NCBI GenBank assembly: GCA_947371645.1
Contig: CANBQJ010000072.1
Location: forward strand, 1-15,869
Length of the DNA stretch: 15,869 nucleotides
From: Burkholderiales bacterium
Lineage (GTDB): Bacteria > Pseudomonadota > Gammaproteobacteria > Burkholderiales > Burkholderiaceae
Direction of reading: 5' to 3'
This document shows, one piece after another, positions 7,818 through 14,369 of this stretch. The position numbers and the translations under genes are program-made. The first letter of the stretch is position 1, and each line of letters starts with the position of its first letter. The notes under the pieces are model-generated. The model had not been told where the DNA came from. It searched no databases and was given only the letters and a program-made list of their open reading frames with translations.

Positions 7818-7876
7818 AGTGGGCTGAACCTTAGCACCGGCGCCCTGTCTTGTTGTTCATGCCGTCTTCAGCTTGT

Positions 7877-7939
7877 GTGGTCACAGTGCCGTCGCATATG
7901 ACCACGCCCGCCTCCCCCCTCTTGCGAACGCTTGACCAC
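7877..7939. repeat. GTGGTCA repeats at the divergent regulator/efflux start region
   Basis: GTGGTCA (7877-7883) faces its complement TGACCAC (7899-7905) across 15 nt, and a third copy, TGACCAC, lies at 7933-7939. The first two are in or next to the regulator-adaptor gap and the third is just inside the adaptor coding region. They are candidate binding sites for the response regulator. Seven-base matches may be chance in such GC-rich DNA. Confidence 0.3.
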
Positions 7940-9031
7940 CACCGCCTGTTGCCTGGCTGGCTGATGCGGCTGTCTCTCATGTCCGCTCTGGCACTGTGCG
8001 CCCCTGTCGCCTGGACAGCACCGGCAGACCAGGTGGTCCAGCTCAGCCCTGCCCAGGTGCAGGCCATGGGTGTGAGCGTTCAGGCCGTCACGCCCATGCC
8101 TGCAACGATGGGGCCGTATGCAGGCACCGTGAGCCTGCCGCCGGCCCGCTTGCGTCGCGTGGCTGCACCCTGGCCAGGCCTGGTGGCCCAGTTGCAGGTG
8201 AGCGAAGGCGACACCGTGAAAGCGGGCCAGGTGCTGGCCACCCTGCTCAGCCCCCATGGCGTCGAGCAGGGCAATGCGGCCCGGGCCGCGCGCAGCCAGC
8301 TGGACCTCAGCCAACACAAGCTGCGGCGTGACGAGGCCTTGTTCAATGAGGGCCTGATCAGCCGCGCCAGGCTGGAGGCCAGCCGCAGCCAGGCTGGCCA
8401 GGACGAGCTGGCCGCGCAGTCGCGGCAGGCCGTGGCGCAAACGCCCGACACCCGGTGGGAGGGCGGCCGCCTGCAGCTGCTGGCCCCCATGGCCGGCGTG
8501 GTGCTGGGCCGCACGGCCACGCTGGGCGAACGCGTGGACGCGGGCGCGCCGCTGATGCACATTGGTCAGCCGGGGGGGTGGTGGGTGGACCTGCGTGTGC
8601 CGGTGAGCGACGCAGCCCGCATCCAGTCCGGGCAGCGCGTGACATTGGGCGACGCGGCTTCGACGGACCACGCAACCGTGTCGGTGGTGGGCATGGCCGT
8701 GGACGCGGCCAGCCAGACGGTGCTGGTGCGCGCCCAGGTGGTGCCAGGTGCCAACCATGTGCCGCCCGCATTGCGCTGGGGTCAGGCCGTGGCCGCCCAT
8801 GTGCTGCAGGACCAGGACGGGACGGTGGGCCTGCCTGACACGGCCATCGTGGCCTGGCGGGGCACACCCGCCGTGTGGGTGCAGGATGGGGCAGGGCGCT
8901 TTCGGCTGCGCAGCGTGCAACAGGCGCAGCGGCGCGCAGGGCAGAGCACGGTGCAGGGCTTGCCCCCGGGGGCCCGCGTGGTGACCCACGCCACGGCGGC
9001 CTTGATGGCCATGCTCGACGCCCGTCCGTGA
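7898..9031 (+). CDS. RND efflux periplasmic adaptor (CusB/CzcB-like membrane fusion protein)
   Basis: Periplasmic adaptor (377 residues from this start) that joins the RND pump to the outer-membrane channel. A hydrophobic segment MRLSLMSALALCAPVAWTA, ending in a likely signal-peptidase site before PADQ, begins 22 residues in. In order follow a first half-lipoyl element (APWPGLVAQLQVSEGDTVKAG), a helical hairpin (about 120 to 180) with EALFNEGLISRARLEASRS, the second half-lipoyl element (LQLLAPMAGVVLGR), a beta-barrel around WWVDLRVPVSDAARIQSGQ, and a membrane-proximal domain near the C-terminus. The start is uncertain. In-frame TTG at 7850 and ATG at 7859, 7898 and 7964 all lack a clear Shine-Dalgarno. 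Third-position GC becomes typical from about 7898, but 7964 would give the most usual signal-peptide length. The RND gene begins 10 nt after the stop. There is no His- or Met-rich N-terminal metal-binding tail. Confidence 0.9.
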   Translation: MTTPASPLLRTLDHHRLLPGWLMRLSLMSALALCAPVAWTAPADQVVQLSPAQVQAMGVSVQAVTPMPATMGPYAGTVSLPPARLRRVAAPWPGLVAQLQVSEGDTVKAGQVLATLLSPHGVEQGNAARAARSQLDLSQHKLRRDEALFNEGLISRARLEASRSQAGQDELAAQSRQAVAQTPDTRWEGGRLQLLAPMAGVVLGRTATLGERVDAGAPLMHIGQPGGWWVDLRVPVSDAARIQSGQRVTLGDAASTDHATVSVVGMAVDAASQTVLVRAQVVPGANHVPPALRWGQAVAAHVLQDQDGTVGLPDTAIVAWRGTPAVWVQDGAGRFRLRSVQQAQRRAGQSTVQGLPPGARVVTHATAALMAMLDARP

Positions 9032-9041
9032 AAGGCCATCC

Positions 9042-12000
9042 ATGTTGTCCACATTGATCGCCTTTTGCCTGAGGCAGCGTGTGCTCACGCTGATCCTGAC
9101 CGCCATGTTGATGGGTGCCGGCGTGAGCGCCTTCCTGCGTCTGCCCATCGACGCCTTCCCTGATGTGTCTACGACTCAGGTCAAGCTCATCCTCAAGGCG
9201 CCGGGCATGACCCCGGAAGAAGTGGAAAGCCGCATCGCGGTGCCCCTGGAGCAAGAGCTGCTGGGCATCCCGCACCAGAAGGTGCTGAGGTCCACGTCCA
9301 AATATGCACTGGCCGACATCACCCTGGATTTTGATGAGGGCACCGACATCTACTGGGCACGTCAACAGGTGAGCGAGCGCCTGGGTGGCGTGATGCAGAA
9401 CCTGCCCGAAGGCGTCAGTGGCGGCCTGGCCCCCATCACCACCCCGCTGGGCGAGATGTTCATGTTCACCGTGGAAGGCCCGCAAAGCCTGGAGGCCCGC
9501 CGTCAGGTGCTGGACTGGGTGATCCGGCCTGCGCTGCGCACGGTGCCTGGCGTGGCCGACGTCAACAGCCTGGGCGGCAGGGTCAGCACCTTCGAGGTGG
9601 TGCCTGACTTGTCGGCGCTGCAGGCCAGAGGCCTGCGCATGCAGGACCTGCAGGAAGCCCTGATCAAGGGCCACCACAATGACGGGGCAGGGCGCTTGAC
9701 GCAGGGTGAAGAAGCGCTGATCGTGCGGGTGGCAGGCGCCTTGCGCACCCTCGATGACGTGCGTGCCACGGTGGTGCGCGGCGATGCCGGCCAGGTGGTG
9801 CGCGTGGCCGATGTGGCCCGCGTGCACATGGGCGAACTCACCCGCTATGGCGCGGTGACCCGCAACGGCCAGGGCGAGGCAGTGGAGGGCCTGGTGCTGG
9901 GGCTGCGAGGCGCCAATGCCCGTGAGGTGGTGGCGGGTGTCAAGCAGGCCCTGGCCCGCATCGCACCCAGCCTGCCTCAGGGCATGAAGGTCGACACCTT
10001 CTATGACCGCAGCAGCCTCGTAGACCGTGCCGTGCACACCGTGGGCAAGGCACTGGCCGAAGCCGTGGTGCTGGTGCTGCTGCTCTTGCTGGCCTTCCTG
10101 GGCAATCTGCGTGCGGCCCTGGTGGTCGCGCTCATGCTGCCCTTGTCGGCGCTGGGCACCTTCGTGCTGATGCGCCAGGCGGGCCTGTCTGCCAACCTGA
10201 TGAGCCTGGGTGGCCTGGCCATCGCCATCGGCATGCTGGTCGATGGCGCGGTGGTGGTGGTGGAAAACATCGAGGCGGCCATGGGTCAGGCACAAGCCAA
10301 GCGCATGCCCTGGCTGCACCTGGTCTACCGGGCCAGCCGAGAAGTGGCCACGCCCGTGGCTTCGGGCATCGCCATCATCGTCATTGTCTTTCTGCCTTTG
10401 CTCAGCCTGGAAGGGCTGGAAGGCAAGCTGTTTGCCCCCGTGGCCCTCACCATCGTGTTCGCGCTGCTGGTGTCGCTGCTGCTGTCGCTCACCGTGGTGC
10501 CCGTGCTGGCCACCTGGATGCTGCGCGGCCTGCAGCCGCATGAGCCCTGGCTCATGCGCCAATTGATGCGCGGCTACCAGCGCATTCAGGCCCTGGCCAT
10601 GTCCCGCCCGAAAGCCTTGATGGCCGCTGCCCTGGTGGCCCTGGCCGGCTCGGTGCTGCTGTTCATGCAACTCGGCAAGTCGTTCATGCCGACATTGGAT
10701 GAAGGCGACATCATCATGCAACTCGAAAAGCTGCCGGCCATCGGGCTGGACGCCAGTTCGGACATCGACCTGCGCGTGCAGCAGGCCGTGCTCCAGCGCG
10801 TGCCCGAGGTCAAAGGCATCGTGGCGCGCAGTGGCTCCGACGAGCTGGGGCTGGACCCGATGGGCCTCAACCAGACCGACACCTTCCTGGTGCTCAAGCC
10901 GCGCGAACAGTGGCGCCGCCCCGACAAGGAATGGCTGATTGAAGAGTTGCGCAAGGTGATGGCCGACTTCCCTGGCGTGGGTGTGAGTTTCACCCAGCCC
11001 ATCGACATGCGGGTCTCGGAGATGCTCACCGGGGCGCGCGGCGACGTGGTGGTCAAGGTGTATGGGCCCGAGTTGTCGCAGCTCAGCCGCATCACCAGCG
11101 AGATCGAAGCCGTGATCAAGCCCATCAGCGGCGCCGCCGACACCGTGGTGGTGCGCAATGACGGCGTGCAGTACCTGCAGCTGGAACTGGACCGCCTGGG
11201 TGCCGGCCGAATGGGCCTGGACATGGCCCAACTCGGCACCGACCTGCGCCGCCTGGTGGAAGGCGAACAGCTGGGCGTCATCCACGAAGCCGGGCGTCGC
11301 GTGCCCTTGGTGCTGCGCGGTGACGAGGCCTTGCGCCGTTCGCCCACCACCTTCGAGCAGACACGCCTGGTGACTGCGCAAGGCGCCTCGGTGGCCATTG
11401 GCGACGTGGCCCGGCTGCAGCGTGTGGAGGGCCCGGTGAAGATCGACCGCGAACAAGGGCAGCGTCAGGCGCTGGTGCAGACCAATGTGGAAGGGCGTGA
11501 CCTGGTGGGATTTGTCGCAGAAGCGCGGCAGAAGGTGGAGCAGGGCGTCAAGCTGCCCCAGGGCTACAACATCACCTGGGGTGGCCAGTTCGAAAACCAG
11601 CAGCGGGCAGCGGCCCGCCTGGCGCTGGTCATCCCGCTGGCCGTGGCCCTGATCTTCTTCGTGCTCTTTTCCACATTCGGCTCGGTGCGCCAGAGCGTGC
11701 TGGTGCTGGCCAATGTGCCCCTGGCGCTGATGGGTGGCGTGGCCGGCCTGGCCGTGGCCGGTGAATACCTGTCGGTGCCGGCATCGGTGGGCTTCATCGC
11801 GCTGCTGGGCATCGCGGTGCTCAATGGCGTCGTCATGGTCAGCCACTTCAACCAGCTGCTGGCGCAAGGCCTGCCCATGCGCCGCGTGGTGGTGGAGGGC
11901 GCCCAGCGCCGCCTGCGCCCGGTGCTCATGACCGCGGCCATCACAGCAGTGGGTCTGGTGCCCCTGCTGTTTGCCACCGGCCCCGGCTCCGAGATCCAGA

Positions 12001-12125
12001 AGCCCCTGGCCATCGTGGTGATCGGCGGCCTGCTGTCGTCCACCTTCCTCACCCTCTTGCTCATGCCCGTGCTTTTCGAGCGCTGGGGGCAAGGCGCCAT
12101 CCACACCGACGAGTCCCTCGCATGA
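9042..12125 (+). CDS. Heavy-metal efflux RND pump (CusA/CzcA family)
   Basis: Proton-driven inner-membrane transporter (1027 residues) that moves metal ions from the cytoplasm or periplasm into the tripartite channel. Topology is the RND norm: TM1 at about 12-31, a large periplasmic loop (32-335), TM2-TM6 (about 338-490), TM7 (about 525-543), a second large loop, and TM8-TM12 (about 858-1012). The N-terminal LPIDAFPDVSTTQVKL is a heavy-metal RND hallmark. The TM4 proton-relay motif is GGLAIAIGMLVDGAVVVVEN, with D401 and E408. The aspartate that CzcA-type Zn/Co/Cd pumps have six residues before D401 is an alanine here (A395), which is closer to CusA-like or other non-Czc pumps. SFMPTLDEGDI (547-557) opens the second loop. 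The stop overlaps the next gene (ATGA). Confidence 0.95.
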   Translation: MLSTLIAFCLRQRVLTLILTAMLMGAGVSAFLRLPIDAFPDVSTTQVKLILKAPGMTPEEVESRIAVPLEQELLGIPHQKVLRSTSKYALADITLDFDEGTDIYWARQQVSERLGGVMQNLPEGVSGGLAPITTPLGEMFMFTVEGPQSLEARRQVLDWVIRPALRTVPGVADVNSLGGRVSTFEVVPDLSALQARGLRMQDLQEALIKGHHNDGAGRLTQGEEALIVRVAGALRTLDDVRATVVRGDAGQVVRVADVARVHMGELTRYGAVTRNGQGEAVEGLVLGLRGANAREVVAGVKQALARIAPSLPQGMKVDTFYDRSSLVDRAVHTVGKALAEAVVLVLLLLLAFLGNLRAALVVALMLPLSALGTFVLMRQAGLSANLMSLGGLAIAIGMLVDGAVVVVENIEAAMGQAQAKRMPWLHLVYRASREVATPVASGIAIIVIVFLPLLSLEGLEGKLFAPVALTIVFALLVSLLLSLTVVPVLATWMLRGLQPHEPWLMRQLMRGYQRIQALAMSRPKALMAAALVALAGSVLLFMQLGKSFMPTLDEGDIIMQLEKLPAIGLDASSDIDLRVQQAVLQRVPEVKGIVARSGSDELGLDPMGLNQTDTFLVLKPREQWRRPDKEWLIEELRKVMADFPGVGVSFTQPIDMRVSEMLTGARGDVVVKVYGPELSQLSRITSEIEAVIKPISGAADTVVVRNDGVQYLQLELDRLGAGRMGLDMAQLGTDLRRLVEGEQLGVIHEAGRRVPLVLRGDEALRRSPTTFEQTRLVTAQGASVAIGDVARLQRVEGPVKIDREQGQRQALVQTNVEGRDLVGFVAEARQKVEQGVKLPQGYNITWGGQFENQQRAAARLALVIPLAVALIFFVLFSTFGSVRQSVLVLANVPLALMGGVAGLAVAGEYLSVPASVGFIALLGIAVLNGVVMVSHFNQLLAQGLPMRRVVVEGAQRRLRPVLMTAAITAVGLVPLLFATGPGSEIQKPLAIVVIGGLLSSTFLTLLLMPVLFERWGQGAIHTDESLA

Positions 12126-12457
12126 GCACACACACACCAAGCGAACTGGTGGCCCTGCACATCGTGCTGCCCCGCACCTGGGAAGACACGGTGGTGGACT
12201 GGCTGCTGAGCCAGCCTGAGTCCTACATCGAGTTCAATCTCCAGGCCGTGGCCTCACACGCGGCTGCCGCGCGCTCCAGACACGTTCATGAGTTGGTGCA
12301 GGGCTTCAGCGAAGGCATCTGGCTGCATGTGGTGGCCAGCCGCGCCCAGCTGCCTGCACTGCAAGCGGCCCTGACGGCGACCTTGCATGGCGCAGATGGG
12401 CGCTGGTGGGTCAGCCCCATCGAGGCCTTCGGCCGGCTGGACGGGGAGGCGGCATGA
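12122..12457 (+). CDS. Small DUF3240-like protein within the efflux operon
   Basis: Cytosolic protein of 111 residues without signal peptide or membrane segment. Its pattern fits the DUF3240 family that I recall beside CusA-type pumps in proteobacteria: an opening strand LVALHIVLPRTWEDTVVDWLLSQ (in part LHIVLPRTWEDTVVDWLL), a central VHELVQGFSEGIWLHVVASRAQ and a closing GRWWVSPIEAFGRL. The size and alternating strand/helix pattern are compatible with a ferredoxin-like or PII-like fold. PII-like proteins are known from heavy-metal RND contexts, but that link is my inference. It overlaps the pump gene by ATGA at its start and the channel gene by ATGA at its end, so it is made in step with the efflux parts. 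Two histidines (54, 56) are candidate ligands. It contains no cysteine. A role as a metal- or nucleotide-sensing regulator of the pump is possible but unproven. Confidence 0.72.
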   Translation: MSTHTPSELVALHIVLPRTWEDTVVDWLLSQPESYIEFNLQAVASHAAAARSRHVHELVQGFSEGIWLHVVASRAQLPALQAALTATLHGADGRWWVSPIEAFGRLDGEAA

Positions 12458-13788
12458 GCCTTCGCCCACTTCAATGCCTGCGGGTGAGCATGGCCTGTGT
12501 CCTCCTGTGCCTGGCCCCATCTCTGGTGCGCGGCCAGATGCCCGCGGCGGCGGCGTCCGCACCCGTTCCGTCAGACGGTGCCAACCCACCGGACTGGCTG
12601 GCCTCCGTGCGTGGCACCCCCTGGGCGGACCCCATCGCCGTACAGCAAGCCTTGCAGGCTCGACCTGCCTGGCGCATGGCCCTGCAAGGCCGCGAAGCCG
12701 AACATGCCCAAAGCGAGGTCACCAGCCTGGGCAGCAACGAATGGAGCGCAGACCTGAGCGCCGGCACCCGTTGGCACGACGACCCTTTGCAAAGGCGCAG
12801 CCGCGAATGGGAGCTGGGCGTGCAGCGGCCCTGGCGCAGTGGCCACAAGGCGCGCGTCGCGGGAGAGCAGGCTCAGGCGCAGCGTGCCCTGGCCGATCTG
12901 GCCCTCGTGCAGCAATGGCAAGGCCTGGCCCTGGCACTGGTGGACGACATCGCAGACTGGGTGAGCCTCCTTGCCCAGAGTCAGGCTTGGGGCCTGCAGC
13001 AAGATGCCATGGACCAACTGGCCCAGGCCGCCCGCAAGCGTGTGCAACTGGGCGAGGGCGCGGAGCTGGACAGCCGCCAGGCAGACGCCGCATTGGCCCA
13101 GGCCACGCTTCAAGGGGCACTGGCCCAGCAGCGCATGCGCAACACCCAGGCCTTGTTGCGACAACGTTGGCCGCAATGGCCGTGGTCTGCCGATCAGGCC
13201 CTGGCCGCGGAAGGTGAGGCGTGCGCCCCAGCCCGCACCGCCACCTCCTGGGCCCAGGGTCTCCAGGACAAGGCCTTGCTGGTGCAGTGGGCGCAGACCG
13301 CGCTGCAACAAGCGCGCAGCCAGGCCCAGGCCGACGCCGCCCAGGCGTCACCTGACCCCACCATTGGCGTCAAAGGTGGGCAGGCGGGCAATGGCGCGGA
13401 GCGCTACGTTGGCTTGACCTTCAGTCTGCCCTGGGGCGGGCCTGCCAGAGACGCTCAGGCCCGTGCGTCGGCGCGCCGCCTGGCCATGGCCGAGCAAGGC
13501 ATTGATCAGGCCCAGGAAGCCGTGCAGGCGCTGGCCATCACGGAGGTGGGCAACTGGCAGGCTGCCTGCACCCAGTGGCAACTGGAGCGCCAGGCCCAAG
13601 TGGTGCAGGCGAACATGGCGGGAGCGCTGGCCCGAGGCCACACCCTGGGTGAAGGCAGCCTGCTGGCCGTGCTGCAGGCCCAAGCCGTGGCGCACGACAT
13701 GCGCCTGCGCGCAGAGCAGGCCCGGGCTCAGGCCTGGCGGGGCTGGAGCCGCATGCTGGTGCTCACCGGAGAGCTCTGGCCACGTTGA
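12454..13788 (+). CDS. Outer-membrane efflux channel (CzcC/CusC/TolC-like)
   Basis: Outer-membrane factor (444 residues) that forms the exit duct of the tripartite pump. The N-terminus MSLRPLQCLRVSMACVLLCL plus APSLVRG is a signal peptide. I see no convincing lipobox. Two long alpha-helical hairpin halves follow (roughly 130-235 and 330-430), rich in Ala/Gln/Arg as in OEP-family channels. The element SPDPTIGVKGGQAG (299-312) followed by VGLTFSLPWGGPAR (319-332) and then QARASA is characteristic of CzcC-like members. The start is set by GGGGAGG (12443-12449) 4 nt before the ATG, which overlaps the DUF3240-like stop. A longer in-frame start at 12406 would lie inside the previous gene and destroy the signal peptide. 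The channel is last in the operon, after the pump. Confidence 0.9.
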   Translation: MSLRPLQCLRVSMACVLLCLAPSLVRGQMPAAAASAPVPSDGANPPDWLASVRGTPWADPIAVQQALQARPAWRMALQGREAEHAQSEVTSLGSNEWSADLSAGTRWHDDPLQRRSREWELGVQRPWRSGHKARVAGEQAQAQRALADLALVQQWQGLALALVDDIADWVSLLAQSQAWGLQQDAMDQLAQAARKRVQLGEGAELDSRQADAALAQATLQGALAQQRMRNTQALLRQRWPQWPWSADQALAAEGEACAPARTATSWAQGLQDKALLVQWAQTALQQARSQAQADAAQASPDPTIGVKGGQAGNGAERYVGLTFSLPWGGPARDAQARASARRLAMAEQGIDQAQEAVQALAITEVGNWQAACTQWQLERQAQVVQANMAGALARGHTLGEGSLLAVLQAQAVAHDMRLRAEQARAQAWRGWSRMLVLTGELWPR

Positions 13789-13843
13789 CGCTCCGCGGCG
13801 CAACTTCACGCGTGCTTCAGCCTGCCCAGCCAAGATCATCGCC

Positions 13844-14206
13844 ATGACGAAGTACGCCTCGCGTTTTGCAGCCTCGGTGGTCAAGCCCTTGATGCCGGGT
13901 GTGGTGGCCTGCCTGACATGGTCTGCGCCCCAAGTCGCGGAGGCCGGCACAGAGGCGGCCTCCCGCCAGGCCCGGGTGGAACGGCTGGTGTCGGAGCGCG
14001 CAGCGGTCAGCGCGCTGCCCCCGCAGGTCCTCTGTCGCGAACAGGCCATGCAAGGTGGCCGGTGGCTGCTGGTGTCCAGGTCATGGGGCGGCAGCCCAAG
14101 CTTGCGTCAGTACCAGTTGCTCGCCTGGCCCGATGAGGACCAGGTCTTGCCGCAGCGCATGGCCGTGACATGGGGTGAGTGCATCAGCGGCGCCACGACT
14201 CGCTGA
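13844..14206 (+). CDS. Small putative secreted protein, unknown function
   Basis: Open frame of 120 residues with high third-position GC like its neighbours, so it is probably a real gene. The N-terminus has basic residues (K3, R7, K14) before VVKPLMPGVVACLTW and a possible cleavage near QVAEAG, consistent with a Sec signal peptide. The mature part has two cysteines (LCREQ and GECISG), which could form a disulphide in the periplasm, and strands such as GGRWLLVSRSWG and QYQLLAWPDED. I recognise no family. No Shine-Dalgarno precedes the ATG. It starts 55 nt after the channel gene on the same strand and could be the last gene of the efflux operon. On the other strand an overlapping open frame exists but has no recognisable protein. 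Confidence 0.55.
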   Translation: MTKYASRFAASVVKPLMPGVVACLTWSAPQVAEAGTEAASRQARVERLVSERAAVSALPPQVLCREQAMQGGRWLLVSRSWGGSPSLRQYQLLAWPDEDQVLPQRMAVTWGECISGATTR

Positions 14207-14324
14207 CCCACCGATGGGGAGGTGGTGGGTGGGCGCCAAACTTTCTGTTGCGCTGCCCAGGCCCAGGCCACCGTTCGCCGCCATGATGTGCAGGCTGTGG
14301 TGATCGGCATCTGCTGGTCTTGGC

Positions 14325-14347
14325 GCCCCCGGCTTCAGCCAGGGGGC
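14325..14347 (+). promoter_or_regulatory. Strong hairpin in the leader of the Nramp gene
   Basis: GCCCCC (14325-14330) and GGGGGC (14342-14347) pair, and the stem continues with GGC (14331-14333) and GCC (14338-14340) around a TTCA loop, with A14341 bulged. The stem ends 22 nt before the Nramp ATG. There is no T-run, so it is a poor terminator. It could be part of a structured 5' leader. The rest of the 14207-14369 gap is GC-rich, starts with GGGGAGGTGGTGGGTGGG and shows no promoter or known riboswitch consensus that I can match. Confidence 0.4.
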
Positions 14348-14369
14348 CGGCCACGCCCAGGCGCGACCC

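Noticed and set aside
8358..12140. Very long minus-strand open frame (1260 codons) opposite the RND pump gene
   Set aside because: It is a shadow of the high-GC pump gene. Its translation is His/Gln/Gly-rich with no domain, while the plus strand encodes a clear full-length RND transporter.
12406..12453. Upstream extension of the channel protein from ATG 12406
   Set aside because: It adds a basic, Gly/Arg-rich 16-residue tail inside the DUF3240-like gene and spoils the signal peptide. The ATG at 12454 has a strong Shine-Dalgarno.
14207..14369. Known metal riboswitch (yybP-ykoY, NiCo or M-box) in the Nramp leader
   Set aside because: The GGGGAG start is reminiscent of yybP-ykoY but the rest of the consensus is absent, and I see no match to the other two.
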